DNA from: Actinomycetota bacterium | GTDB lineage: Bacteria > Actinomycetota > Thermoleophilia > Gaiellales > Gaiellaceae | Assembly (NCBI GenBank): GCA_005888315.1 | Contig: VAWH01000072.1 | Coordinates: 1-64,000 of the forward strand | Reading direction: 5' to 3' | Length of the DNA: 64,000 nt | Shown here: positions 1 through 7,604 of the stretch, one piece after another | Position numbering within the stretch: position 1 is the stretch's first letter | How the letters are laid out: every line of letters begins with the position of its first letter | Made by a program: the position numbers and the translations under genes | Notes under the pieces: generated by a model | What the model was told of the DNA's origin: nothing | The model's input: the letters and a program-made list of their open reading frames with translations, nothing else | Databases searched by the model: none

Positions 1-157
1 CGCGGAGCTCCTCGGCGGCCGCCTCGGCCGCGCGGTCATTGCGCAGGTAACCGATCGCGACGCGTGTTGCGCCGAGCTCTGCGAAGCGGAGCGCGATCGC
101 CTTGCCGATTCCGCGCGAGCCGCCGGTCACGAAGACCGAGGCGCCGTCGAACCTCAT
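1..157 (-). CDS. SDR-family oxidoreductase, N-terminal fragment (runs off left edge)
   Basis: Only the first 52 codons lie in the window; the rest is to the left. The predicted start MRFDGASVFVTGGSRGIG contains the TGGxxGIG nucleotide-binding motif of short-chain dehydrogenases/reductases, followed by the helix GKAIALRFAELGATRVAIGY of the Rossmann fold. The family uses NAD(P)H on many substrates, so none can be named. The acidic/basic residue that would fix NADH or NADPH preference is not decisive here. The next gene on the same strand ends 38 bp upstream, with a hairpin between them, so separate transcription is possible. Confidence 0.85.
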   Translation of the reverse strand, partial: MRFDGASVFVTGGSRGIGKAIALRFAELGATRVAIGYLRNDRAAEAAAEELR

Positions 158-175
158 CGTCCGCGCGGGGCGTGT

Positions 176-194
176 CCCCGTGCCTGGCACCGGG
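176..194 (-). terminator. Small hairpin between two minus-strand genes
   Basis: GTGCCTGGCAC (180-190) is a 5-bp palindrome around one base, with further C/G pairing outside it. It sits just after the stop codon of the 195-482 gene and before the SDR start at 157. There is no T-run, so it is either a weak terminator or a REP-like hairpin. Confidence 0.35.
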
Positions 195-482
195 TCACGT
201 CCCGACGGAACGGTGAGGCTGCGGCTTGTCGGCGGGCGCGGAGCTCGGCAGCTCGTCCCAGCCGGGCACGTCGCGCCGGACGCGGCCGGCGGTGTCGGCC
301 TTCGAGGAGGCATGGCCGAGCCGGTCGAGCAGCTCCAGCTTCGCCTCGCCGTACTGCCGCACCGGGTCGTCCTCGGGCAGGTCCATCACGAGCTCCTCGA
401 TCCGCGCGCGCAGCTGGTACGCGAAGTGCGGCGTCGCCGGCCCGACGAGTGCGTCAATGGCCTCCCTGGTCGGCTGCGGCAT
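195..482 (-). CDS. Conserved hypothetical protein, 95 aa
   Basis: I do not recognise a named family. The ATG at 482 gives MPQPTREAIDALVGPATPHF, then a charged amphipathic helix (RARIEELVMDLPEDDPVRQY, about residues 25-44) and a flexible proline-rich tail. There is no signal peptide, membrane segment or Cys motif, so a small cytosolic helical protein is likely. The upstream in-frame extension is low complexity and overlaps the divergent EamA gene, so the short form is preferred. It starts 31 bp from the divergent EamA start, and the two could share a control region. Confidence 0.6.
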   Translation of the reverse strand: MPQPTREAIDALVGPATPHFAYQLRARIEELVMDLPEDDPVRQYGEAKLELLDRLGHASSKADTAGRVRRDVPGWDELPSSAPADKPQPHRSVGT

Positions 483-500
483 CACGAAAAGCCTAATCGG

Positions 501-513
501 TAGGGTCGAGTGG
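501..513 (+). promoter_or_regulatory. -10 box for leaderless EamA mRNA
   Basis: TAGGGT (501-506) lies 7 nt before the GTG at 514 and supports that start over the long upstream reading-frame extension. No clear -35 is visible. Confidence 0.55.
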
Positions 514-1419
514 GTGCGCCGTCCGGAGATCGCAGACCTGATGCTGCTCGCCACGGTCGTGATCTGGTCGCTCAACTTCACGGTCACGAAGTACGTCTTG
601 AACCATGGGTTCAAGCCGCTGGCGTACAGCGCGGTCCGCTTCGGGACCGCCGCCGTGCTGTTCATCGGCTTCACCTGGGCGCGAGAGCGCTCGTTTCGCC
701 TCCAGCGCCGCGACATCCCGTTCATCCTTGGCGCCGCGACGGTCGGGATCTTCCTCAACTCGGTCGCGTTCATCTACGGCACGAAGCTGACGACGGCCGC
801 GACCGTTGCGCTCATCTTCGGGACGATGCCGATTCTGACCGCGATCTTCGCCGCGGTAGCAGGGATCGAGCGGCTGCATTCGCGGTTCTGGCTCGCCGCG
901 GCGGTCTCGTTCGCCGGCGTCTGCCTGGTTGCGTTCGGCGCCCAAAGCGGCATCTCGGGCGACCTCTGGGGCTACGCTCTGGCCCTCTTCGCGACCGCCA
1001 CCTGGGCAGCGTATTCAGTCGCAATCGCGCCGCTGATGACGCGCTACACGGCCTCGCGGATCAGTGCCTGGGGGCTCACTGTGGGCGCCATCCCTCTGCT
1101 CGCAGTCGGCTCGCCCCAGCTGGCGTCGCAGGACTACGGTGATCTGCCCAGCCTCGTCTGGCTTGCATTCGTGTTCGCCGTCCTGGCACCGCTCTTCCTG
1201 ACGAACCTCCTCTGGTTCAACTCGATCGACCGGGTCGGCCCATCCCGGGCCTCGCTGTACACGAACCTGCAGCCGTTCCTCGGCGCCGTCTTCGCGCTGC
1301 TGATCCTCTCCGAGTCGATCACGGCCCTACAGGTTGGCGGAGGCGTTCTGATCGCCGCCGGCATTGTGCTCTCGCGGCGCGACCAGCCCGCTCTCGTCCC
1401 GCAGGAGACGACGCCATGA
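514..1419 (+). CDS. EamA/DMT-superfamily permease, 301 aa
   Basis: This is an integral membrane protein with about ten hydrophobic segments and two tandem EamA halves (roughly residues 8-140 and 150-290), the pattern of drug/metabolite transporters such as RhaT and YdcZ-type exporters. The first segment reads IADLMLLATVVIWSLNFTV and the second half begins near SGDLWGYALALFATATWAAY. The substrate cannot be deduced. The GTG at 514 is chosen because it places the first TM at the N-terminus and fits the upstream -10 box. The stop codon overlaps the ATG of a short ORF (1416) that in turn overlaps the MFS transporter, so the two exporters are probably translated from one mRNA. Confidence 0.85.
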   Translation: MRRPEIADLMLLATVVIWSLNFTVTKYVLNHGFKPLAYSAVRFGTAAVLFIGFTWARERSFRLQRRDIPFILGAATVGIFLNSVAFIYGTKLTTAATVALIFGTMPILTAIFAAVAGIERLHSRFWLAAAVSFAGVCLVAFGAQSGISGDLWGYALALFATATWAAYSVAIAPLMTRYTASRISAWGLTVGAIPLLAVGSPQLASQDYGDLPSLVWLAFVFAVLAPLFLTNLLWFNSIDRVGPSRASLYTNLQPFLGAVFALLILSESITALQVGGGVLIAAGIVLSRRDQPALVPQETTP

Positions 1420-1526
1420 CTCTGCTCGAGCGCCTCGCCCGCCAGCCGGCCAAGGCGTCGCTTGCGAGGCCGCTCCGCCCGGCGCCTGCTACGCACCGAG
1501 ACGGAAACCAGGTGCGAGCAGAATGA
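1416..1526 (+). CDS. Short coupled ORF, 36 aa, mimicking the start of the next gene
   Basis: The ATG (1416) overlaps the EamA stop by 4 bp and has a good Shine-Dalgarno sequence (AGGAGA, 1403-1408). The stop TGA (1524-1526) overlaps the ATG of the MFS gene. Its first ten residues, MTLLERLARQ, closely match MTLHERLARK of the MFS protein, while the remaining 26 residues (Arg/Ala/Pro-rich) match nothing I know. The matching codons differ mostly at third positions, so this is a diverged copy, not a fresh duplication. It could be a leader peptide for translational coupling or a remnant of another transporter gene. A TCGCTTGCGA repeat lies inside it (1458-1467). Confidence 0.5.
   Translation: MTLLERLARQPAKASLARPLRPAPATHRDGNQVRAE
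1454..1473 (+). repeat. Dispersed palindromic repeat, copy 1 (diverged)
   Basis: GGCGTCGCTTGCGA (1454-1467) followed by GGCCG resembles the repeat at 43113-43136 and the inverse repeats at 22983, 23093 and 23203. It falls where the short ORF stops resembling the MFS N-terminus. Confidence 0.5.
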
Positions 1527-3052
1527 CGCTCCACGAACGTCTTGCCCGCAAGCCGCCGGGTTACCAGTTCACGATCGGGCGGATCCTCGCGATCTACTCT
1601 GGGCTGATGGTGGCGCTGCTCTTAGCAGCGCTCGACCAGACGATCGTCGCTACCGCGCTGCCGAAGGTCGTCTCCGACCTCGGTGGGATCACGCAGTACA
1701 CGTGGGTCTTCACCGCGTACATGCTCGGCTCGACCGTGACTGTCCCCCTGTACGGCAAGCTGGGCGACGTCCACGGCCGCAAGCCGCTCTTCATCGTCGC
1801 GATCGTGATCTTCCTCGTCGGCTCCGCCCTCTGCGGCGCGGCGCAGAACATGTGGGAGCTCGTCGTCTTCCGCGCCGTGCAGGGCGTCGGCGCCGGCGGG
1901 CTCTTCCCCCTGACGCTGGCGATGGTGGGGATGATCGTCCCGCCCCGAGACCGCGGCCGCTACCAGGGGCTGATCGGCTCGGTCTTCGCAGGCGCCTCGA
2001 TCGTCGGACCGCTGATCGGGGGCTTCATCGTCGACAACCTGAGCTGGCGCTGGATCTTCTACGTCAATCTGCCCGTCGGCGGCCTCGCGCTGGCGGTGAT
2101 CCTCGTGACCATGCCGAGCCGGCCCTACAAGCAGGAGCACTCGATCGACTGGCTCGGCGCAGCCATCCTCGCAGCCGGAACCACAGCCCTGCTGCTCGGG
2201 CTCGTCTGGGGCGGCAACGAATACCCATGGGGCTCGCCGGAGGTGCTCGGCGCCTTGATGGCGGCCGTCGTCCTGATAGCGGCATTCGGGCTCGTCGAGC
2301 ACCGTGTCGTCGAGCCGATCCTGCCGTTCGACTTGCTGCGCAACCAGACCGTCTCCTCGAGCGTCGCGTGCATGGCGCTCGTCGGGGCGGCCATGTTCGG
2401 GACGATCAGCTTCGTGCCGCTCTTCGTCCAGGGTGTGATCGGCACCTCGGCGACGTCGTCGGGCGTCGTACTGACGCCGCTGATCCTGGGCGCGGTGACG
2501 ACGAGCTTCATCTCCGGCCAGATCGTCTCCCGCACGGGCCGCTACCGGCCGAACACGCTGATCGGTCCGATCATCCTCGGAGCAGGGATGCTCCTGCTCT
2601 GGCGCATGGACGTCCACACGACGAACGGCGAAGCCGCGCGCGCCATGGTCATCGCCGGGATCGGGCTCGGGATGATGATGCAGATCTTCGTCCTCTCGGT
2701 CCAGAACTCCGTGCCTCGAGCGGCGATGGGGACGGCGACGGCGCTCACGCAGTTCTCTCGCTCGATCGGCGCGACCCTCGGCGTGACGCTGCTGGGCGTG
2801 ATCGTCAACCAGAACCTGCCGAGCGGCCTCCAAACCAGCAGGGTCGCGATCCACCGCCTGCCCCCGGCCGGGCGGGCCGCGCTTGCGAATGCCCTGCACC
2901 CGGCGTTCCTCGCGGCGGTGTTCCTCTGCGCAGCCGTGTTCGTGATCTCGCTGCTCTGGGTCCGCGAGGCGCCGCTGCGGACCGAGCTGGAAGGCATCGC
3001 CGTCGGCGACGAGGTCTCTCCGCAGCCGGGAACTCGCGCGGCAGCGCGTTAG
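1523..3052 (+). CDS. MFS transporter, DHA2 (14-TM, EmrB/QacA) family, 509 aa
   Basis: This is a proton-coupled multidrug-type exporter of the inner membrane. About 14 hydrophobic segments are visible. The first carries the DHA2 signature LDQTIVATALPKV (about residues 37-49), followed by motif A-like GKLGDVHGRKPLF in loop 2-3 and the motif C-like stretch SIVGPLIGGFIV in TM5. The length is usual for the family. The ATG at 1523 is used because it begins the conserved N-terminal tail just before TM1; only a weak AGG lies upstream, so translation is probably coupled to the 36-aa ORF. The C-terminus is a short hydrophilic tail rich in Arg/Ala. The substrate is unknown. Confidence 0.9.
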   Translation: MTLHERLARKPPGYQFTIGRILAIYSGLMVALLLAALDQTIVATALPKVVSDLGGITQYTWVFTAYMLGSTVTVPLYGKLGDVHGRKPLFIVAIVIFLVGSALCGAAQNMWELVVFRAVQGVGAGGLFPLTLAMVGMIVPPRDRGRYQGLIGSVFAGASIVGPLIGGFIVDNLSWRWIFYVNLPVGGLALAVILVTMPSRPYKQEHSIDWLGAAILAAGTTALLLGLVWGGNEYPWGSPEVLGALMAAVVLIAAFGLVEHRVVEPILPFDLLRNQTVSSSVACMALVGAAMFGTISFVPLFVQGVIGTSATSSGVVLTPLILGAVTTSFISGQIVSRTGRYRPNTLIGPIILGAGMLLLWRMDVHTTNGEAARAMVIAGIGLGMMMQIFVLSVQNSVPRAAMGTATALTQFSRSIGATLGVTLLGVIVNQNLPSGLQTSRVAIHRLPPAGRAALANALHPAFLAAVFLCAAVFVISLLWVREAPLRTELEGIAVGDEVSPQPGTRAAAR

Positions 3053-3061
3053 AGTATGTCC
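3050..3061 (+). promoter_or_regulatory. -10 box for leaderless hppD mRNA
   Basis: TAGAGT (3050-3055) is 6 nt before the ATG at 3062 and directly abuts the alternative ATG at 3056, favouring 3062 as the true start. It overlaps the MFS stop codon. Confidence 0.55.
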
Positions 3062-4162
3062 ATGAGCTCGACCGACTTCATGCCGCTGGATGGCTGGGAT
3101 CACGTCGAGCTCTGGGTCGGGAACGCGAAGCAGGCGGCTTACTTCTACGAGCAGGCTTTCGGCTTCACCCGCACGGCCTACGCCGGGCCGGAGACAGGCG
3201 TTCGCGACCGTGCCTCCTATGTCGTCGAGCAGGGCGACATCCGCCTCGTCCTGACGAGCGGCCTACGCGCCGACAACGAGGTGACGCAGTTCGCCTGCCG
3301 TCACGGGGACGCCGCGCGTACCATCGCGCTGCAGGTGCCGAGCGCCGACGACGCGTATCGCACGGCCGTTCAGCGCGGCGCCCGCGGCATCGCGGAGCCG
3401 CACTGGGTGGACGACGAGTTCGGGCGCGTCGAGCTCGCGTCGATCGGGACCTACGGGGACGTCGTGCACACCTTCGTCGACCGGAAGGACTACGCGGGCA
3501 CGTTCCTGCCCGGCTATCGGTCGACGGCGGAGAACGGCCATGTCGGCCCCGGCGTCGGGCTGAAGGCGCTCGATCACGTGGTCGGCAACGTCGAGCTCGG
3601 CCGCATGAACACGTGGGTCGACTTCTACGAGCGCGTCTTCGGCATGACCAACATCGTTCACTTCGGCGACGACCAGATCCAGACGGAGTACTCGGCCTTG
3701 ATGTCGAAGGTGATGGCGGACGGAAGCGGCAAGATCAAGTTCCCGATCAACGAGCCGGCCGAGGGGAAGCGTAAGAGCCAGATCGAGGAGTACCTGGAGT
3801 TCAACCACGGGCCGGGCGTCCAGCACATCGCGATGCAGAGCGAGGACATCGTCGGCACCGTCACCAAGCTGAAGGAGCGCGGCGTCCTCTTCCTCGACAC
3901 GCCCGATGCCTACTACGAGGAGGTCGAAGGCCGCGTCGGCGAGATCTCCGAGGATTACAGCGACCTGAAGCGCCTGAAGATCCTCGCCGACCGCGACGAG
4001 GACGGCTATCTCCTGCAGATCTTTACGAAGACGGCTCAGGACCGGCCGACGGTCTTTTTCGAAGTGATCGAGCGGCACGGCGCGACGACCTTCGGCGAGG
4101 GCAACTTCAAGGCCCTCTTCGAATCAATCGAGCGCGAGCAGGCTCTGCGCGGAAACCTCTGA
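3062..4162 (+). CDS. hppD: 4-hydroxyphenylpyruvate dioxygenase
   Basis: HppD converts 4-hydroxyphenylpyruvate and O2 to homogentisate and CO2, the second step of tyrosine catabolism, with a non-haem Fe(II) in the C-terminal vicinal-oxygen-chelate domain. The 366-aa length is typical. The three iron ligands are visible: His172 (DHVVGN), His255 (GVQHIAMQ) and Glu334 (FFEVIERHG). The N-terminal domain (about 10-150) is the structural VOC repeat and the second spans about 165-345. The start at 3062 is chosen from the -10 spacing; 3056 would add two residues. The pathway continues with hmgA (8646) and a FAH-family protein (6675), so the region is a tyrosine/homogentisate catabolic cluster. Confidence 0.95.
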   Translation: MSSTDFMPLDGWDHVELWVGNAKQAAYFYEQAFGFTRTAYAGPETGVRDRASYVVEQGDIRLVLTSGLRADNEVTQFACRHGDAARTIALQVPSADDAYRTAVQRGARGIAEPHWVDDEFGRVELASIGTYGDVVHTFVDRKDYAGTFLPGYRSTAENGHVGPGVGLKALDHVVGNVELGRMNTWVDFYERVFGMTNIVHFGDDQIQTEYSALMSKVMADGSGKIKFPINEPAEGKRKSQIEEYLEFNHGPGVQHIAMQSEDIVGTVTKLKERGVLFLDTPDAYYEEVEGRVGEISEDYSDLKRLKILADRDEDGYLLQIFTKTAQDRPTVFFEVIERHGATTFGEGNFKALFESIEREQALRGNL

Positions 4163-4521
4163 ACCTCTCGCTCGACCACGTCCAGGTCGTCGTCCCCTCC
4201 GGCGGTGTCGAGGAGGCCGTGCGCTTCTATGCCGAAGTCGTAGGGCTCGAGCGGATCGAGCGGCCGGAAAGCATGGGCGGGGTCGGGGTCTGGTTCCGCG
4301 CCGGCTCGCAGGAGCTCCATGTCTCCGAGTACGAGCAGTTCGTGCCAGCCGCGAAGGCGCACCCGGCGTTCGAGCTCGGTGCCGCAGAGCTCGACGCACT
4401 CGCGCGGCGGCTCGGGGCCGCGGGCGCCGAGGTTCGCTGGGACGAGCGCCTACCCGGTGCCCGGCGGTTCTACTCGTTCGACCCGGCCGGCAATCGCCTC
4501 GAGTTTCTCTCCCGGCAGTAG
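4159..4521 (+). CDS. VOC/glyoxalase-family protein, probable CTG start, 120 aa
   Basis: A single vicinal-oxygen-chelate domain begins LDHVQVVVPSGGVEEAVRFY and ends FDPAGNRLEFLSRQ, the usual beta-alpha-beta-beta-beta layout with metal-type residues His and Glu near the ends. Reaction unknown. No ATG, GTG or TTG precedes the essential first strand; the first GTG (4219) would delete it. The only plausible codon is CTG at 4159, whose last two bases share the hppD stop in a CTGA overlap, so translation is probably coupled to hppD. It may act on a ring-cleavage or side-chain product of the same pathway, but this is a guess. Confidence 0.7.
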   Translation: MNLSLDHVQVVVPSGGVEEAVRFYAEVVGLERIERPESMGGVGVWFRAGSQELHVSEYEQFVPAAKAHPAFELGAAELDALARRLGAAGAEVRWDERLPGARRFYSFDPAGNRLEFLSRQ

Positions 4522-4530
4522 GTTGGGCGC
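4519..4530 (+). promoter_or_regulatory. -10 box for leaderless DUF2071 mRNA
   Basis: TAGGTT (4519-4524) is exactly 6 nt before the GTG at 4531; its TAG is also the stop of the VOC gene. Confidence 0.5.
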
Positions 4531-5298
4531 GTGAACGGGTTGCTCGATCTGTTCTCGGCGCCCGCCCGACAGGCGGCGGTCGAAAGCGAGACGGCCCACC
4601 GCCCCTGGCCGCCGTCCGAAGAGCCGTGGGCAATGGCGCAGACCTGGGACGACCTGCTGTTCGCGCACTACCGGGTCGCGGCCGAGGAACTGGCTCGGCT
4701 CGTACCGCAGGGGCTCGAGATCGAGCAGTACGACGGCAGCGCGTGGCTCGGGGTGACGCCGTTCGTGATCACGGGCTTCCGCCTGCGCGGGACGCTGCCG
4801 CTGCCTCGCCTGTCGACCTTTCCCGAGCTCAACGTCCGCACCTACGTCTCCGTCGACGACAAGCCCGGGATCTGGTTCTTCAGCCTCGATACCTCGAGCT
4901 TGCTCGCGGTCGAGGGCGCCCGACGCGTTTACAAGCTGCCGTACTTCCAGGCTCGGCTGTCGATCGAGCGGCGCGCGGGCCGGGTCGTTTGCGCCTGCGA
5001 GCGGAACGACAACTCCGAGCGCCGGTTCGAGGGCCGGTACCAAGCGGCGGGCGAGGTCTTCAACCCAGAGCCCGACTCGCTGGAATGGTTTCTCACCGAG
5101 CGCTACTGTCTGTACGCGATCGACCAGGGACGGCTGCACCGGGCCGAGATCCAGCACCCGCCGTGGCCGCTCCAGTCGGCAGAGGCGCGCCTGGAGACGA
5201 ACACGATGCCGCCTCCGGGGATCGAGCTTGGCGGGCCGCCGCTCTGCCACTTCTCGCGGCGCCAGGACGTCCTGATCTGGCCGCTCCGCCCGGTGTAA
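4531..5298 (+). CDS. YqjF/DUF2071-family protein, 255 aa
   Basis: The protein matches the DUF2071 (YqjF) family, which has an acetoacetate-decarboxylase-like fold. Recognisable parts are the N-terminal WDDLLFAHYRVAAEELARLV, the strand GSAWLGVTPFVITGFRLRG, ELNVRTYVSVDDKPGIWFFS in the middle, and the C-terminal SAEARLETNTMPPP. It has no signal peptide or membrane segment. The molecular function of the family is not established. The GTG start fits both the family N-terminus and the upstream -10 box. It follows the hppD-VOC pair by 9 bp but probably also has its own promoter. Confidence 0.85.
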   Translation: MNGLLDLFSAPARQAAVESETAHRPWPPSEEPWAMAQTWDDLLFAHYRVAAEELARLVPQGLEIEQYDGSAWLGVTPFVITGFRLRGTLPLPRLSTFPELNVRTYVSVDDKPGIWFFSLDTSSLLAVEGARRVYKLPYFQARLSIERRAGRVVCACERNDNSERRFEGRYQAAGEVFNPEPDSLEWFLTERYCLYAIDQGRLHRAEIQHPPWPLQSAEARLETNTMPPPGIELGGPPLCHFSRRQDVLIWPLRPV

Positions 5299-5334
5299 GA
5301 CACCGGCCGGCTCGTCTTTCGTGATGCTTCACGT

Positions 5335-6678
5335 GTGAGTCCGCAGCGCCGCACCGCGCTCGTCTCCGTGCTTGCAGCCTGCGCGCTGATCGCGCTCAAG
5401 GTCGCCGCGGGCATCCCTTCGCACAGCCTCGGTCTACTCTCGGAGGCGGCGCACTCCGGCATCGACCTCGTCGCGGCGCTCCTCACGTTCTTCGCGGTCG
5501 GCGTCGCGGGGCGGCCCGCCGATCCCAGCCACGCCTATGGTCACGGGAAGGCGGAGCATCTGGCGGCGCTGGCCGAGGCCGCGATCCTTGTCGTCGCCGC
5601 CGTCTTCATCAGCTGGCGGGCCGTTTCGCACCTGACCGGGCTGTCGCCGACTTCGGTGCACGCGGAGTGGTATGCGCTGCTTGCTCTCGCGGTCGTGATC
5701 AGCGTCGACTTCAGCCGGATGCTGGTGTCGCTGCGCGTCGGCCGGCGCTATGGCTCGGCCGCGCTGCAGGCAAACGCTGTTCACTTCGCAAGCGACCTCG
5801 CCGGTTCGGTTGCGGTGCTCGGCGGGCTGCTCGGCGTTCGCGCCGGGTGGAAGGAAGCCGACTCCGCCGCCGCGCTCTTTGTCGCCGTGCTCGTGCTCGC
5901 CGCGGCTGCGCGGCTGATGCGCCGAAACGTCGACGTGCTGATGGACCGGGTTCCGTCCGAGGCGCACGCGATCGCCTCACGGGCGATCGGCGCGCTCGAG
6001 CCCCCGGTGCAGCTTCGCCGCCTGCGGATGCGCCAAGCCGGCGGCAGGCAGTTCGCGGACGTCGTCATCGGCGTCCCGCCCGGCGCCGCGGTCGGCCAGG
6101 GCCACGCGGCCGCGGATGCGGTCGAGGCGGCGGTGCACGACGCGCTGCCCGAGAGCGACGTGGTCGTCCACGTCGAGCCCCAGGAAGACGAGACGGCCCT
6201 ACGCGAGCGCACGCTTGCCGCGGCGCAGCGCGTGCCGCAGGTGCGGGAGATCCACAATCTCTCGGTGCTCCGAACCGATGCCGGCGCCGAGGTCTCGCTG
6301 CACCTGAAGCTGCCCGCAGACCTCTCGCTCGAGGACGCGCACGCAGTCGCGAGCGAGGTCGAGCAGGCGATCGCCGAATCCGTGCCGGAGGTCTCGTCCG
6401 TGCAGACGCACCTCGAGCCACTCGCCGAGCCCGCGCGAGGGACGACGGTCGAGCGAGATACCGGCTTCGTCGAGGCGATCGTCCGCGCCGCGACCGGCGC
6501 CGTGCCGCGCGAGCTTCGCTTCCTCGAGACCGACGACGGCCTAGTGGCTTTCGTGACCCTCGGGCTCGATCCGGCGACGACCCTCGCAGATGCCCACCGC
6601 CGCGCCAGCGAGGTCGAGGAGTTGATCCGCCGTGAGCGGCCGGAGATCGCCGAGGTGATCGTGCACACAGAACCGTGA
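5335..6678 (+). CDS. Cation diffusion facilitator (CDF) metal efflux protein with three C-terminal repeats, 447 aa
   Basis: CDF proteins export divalent cations (Zn, Fe, Mn, Co) in exchange for protons. About six TM segments occupy residues 1-205. Both HxxxD metal sites are present: AAHSGID in TM2 and VHFASDLAG in TM5, with the loop motif HAYGHGKAEH. CDF proteins normally have one cytoplasmic ferredoxin-like dimerisation domain; here three related modules follow (about 215-285, 288-362 and 375-447), the last two introduced by SVLRTDAGAEVSLHLKLP and FLETDDGLVAFVTLGLDP. GTG start; a partial -10 match (GATGCT) lies 6 nt upstream. The stop overlaps the next start as GTGA. Confidence 0.9.
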   Translation: MSPQRRTALVSVLAACALIALKVAAGIPSHSLGLLSEAAHSGIDLVAALLTFFAVGVAGRPADPSHAYGHGKAEHLAALAEAAILVVAAVFISWRAVSHLTGLSPTSVHAEWYALLALAVVISVDFSRMLVSLRVGRRYGSAALQANAVHFASDLAGSVAVLGGLLGVRAGWKEADSAAALFVAVLVLAAAARLMRRNVDVLMDRVPSEAHAIASRAIGALEPPVQLRRLRMRQAGGRQFADVVIGVPPGAAVGQGHAAADAVEAAVHDALPESDVVVHVEPQEDETALRERTLAAAQRVPQVREIHNLSVLRTDAGAEVSLHLKLPADLSLEDAHAVASEVEQAIAESVPEVSSVQTHLEPLAEPARGTTVERDTGFVEAIVRAATGAVPRELRFLETDDGLVAFVTLGLDPATTLADAHRRASEVEELIRRERPEIAEVIVHTEP

Positions 6679-7499
6679 AGCTCTGTCTCTTCACACCGCT
6701 GGAGCGCCCGGTGCGCGGCTGGGTCGGCGCAATCGAGGGCGACCGCGTCGTCCATCTCGCCGCGCAGACGCTGGCCTCGTTCTTCACGGGTGGCGGCTCG
6801 GCTCGCGAGCACGACGAGTACGCGCTCGAGGACGTGCGGCTGCTGGCGCCGGTGCCGCGTCCGCCTTCGGTGCGGGACGCCTACGCCTTCGAGGAGCACA
6901 TTCGCAACGCCGCGCGCGTCACGGGCCGCCCCGGCGTCCCCGACGAGTGGTACGAGCTGCCCGTCTTCTACTTCTCGAACCCGGCCGCGATCTACGGGCC
7001 CGACGACGAGATCCTCTACCCGGCCGGCTCCGAGGAGCTCGACTACGAGCTCGAGGTGGCGGCCGTGATCGGGGCGGCCGGCGCCGTTGGAGGCTTCACA
7101 GTCATGAACGACTGGTCTGCGCGCGATCTACAGCGGAAGGAGATGAAAGTCGGCCTCGGCCCCGCAAAGGGGAAGGATTTCGCGACCTCGCTCGGGCCGA
7201 TCGTCGTCACCCCGGACGAGCTCGGCGACCTGCGCCTGGAGATGGTCGCACGCGTCAACGGCGAGGAGCGCTCGCGCGGCAACCTCGGCGACATGTATCA
7301 CTCGTGGGAGGCGATCCTCGAGCGCGCCGCCGCGAACACGAAGCTCGTCCCCGGCGACGTGATCGGCTCCGGCACGGTCGGCAGCGGCTGCATCCTCGAG
7401 CACGGCGACGGCCGCTGGCTGCAGCCCGGCGACGTGGTCGAGCTCGAGGTCGAGGGAATCGGCGTGCTGCGAAACCGCGTCGGGCCGAAGCGCAGCTGA
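6675..7499 (+). CDS. Fumarylacetoacetate hydrolase (FAH) family protein, 274 aa
   Basis: The FAH fold cleaves C-C bonds in acylpyruvates with a divalent metal; the fumarylacetoacetase step ends tyrosine degradation. The catalytic region contains the metal-ligand cluster ELDYELEVAAVIG (the ExE pattern), NDWSARDLQRKEM and the lysine-containing loop GPAKGKDFATSLGP, with the C-terminal barrel VIGSGTVGSGCILEHG. The length fits the YcgM/FAHD1 branch rather than the about 420-aa eukaryotic type, so true fumarylacetoacetase activity is inferred from its place between hppD and hmgA. Start GTG overlaps the CDF stop. No maleylacetoacetate isomerase of the zeta type is seen in the cluster. Confidence 0.88.
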   Translation: MKLCLFTPLERPVRGWVGAIEGDRVVHLAAQTLASFFTGGGSAREHDEYALEDVRLLAPVPRPPSVRDAYAFEEHIRNAARVTGRPGVPDEWYELPVFYFSNPAAIYGPDDEILYPAGSEELDYELEVAAVIGAAGAVGGFTVMNDWSARDLQRKEMKVGLGPAKGKDFATSLGPIVVTPDELGDLRLEMVARVNGEERSRGNLGDMYHSWEAILERAAANTKLVPGDVIGSGTVGSGCILEHGDGRWLQPGDVVELEVEGIGVLRNRVGPKRS

Positions 7500-7512
7500 G
7501 GGCCGAATATTA

Positions 7513-7534
7513 GTAACAGTCTGTTACTTGCCGT
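7513..7534. promoter_or_regulatory. Palindromic operator, copy 1
   Basis: GTAACAGTCTGTTAC (7513-7527) is a perfect 7-1-7 palindrome followed by TTGCCGT. An identical 22-bp copy lies 92 bp downstream. It begins 14 bp after the FAH-family stop codon, in the control region of the flavoprotein-hmgA pair. Confidence 0.75.
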
Positions 7535-7604
7535 CAGGAGCACGCGACCGGATGGATAGCCGTCCCGCACTCCGATCTCGTCCGCGAGGGCCGTGTCGAA
7601 CTTC

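Noticed and set aside
1462-3774. A 770-codon Arg/Pro-rich open frame over the MFS and hppD genes
   Set aside because: It is an out-of-frame reading of GC-rich coding DNA with no domain or start signal.
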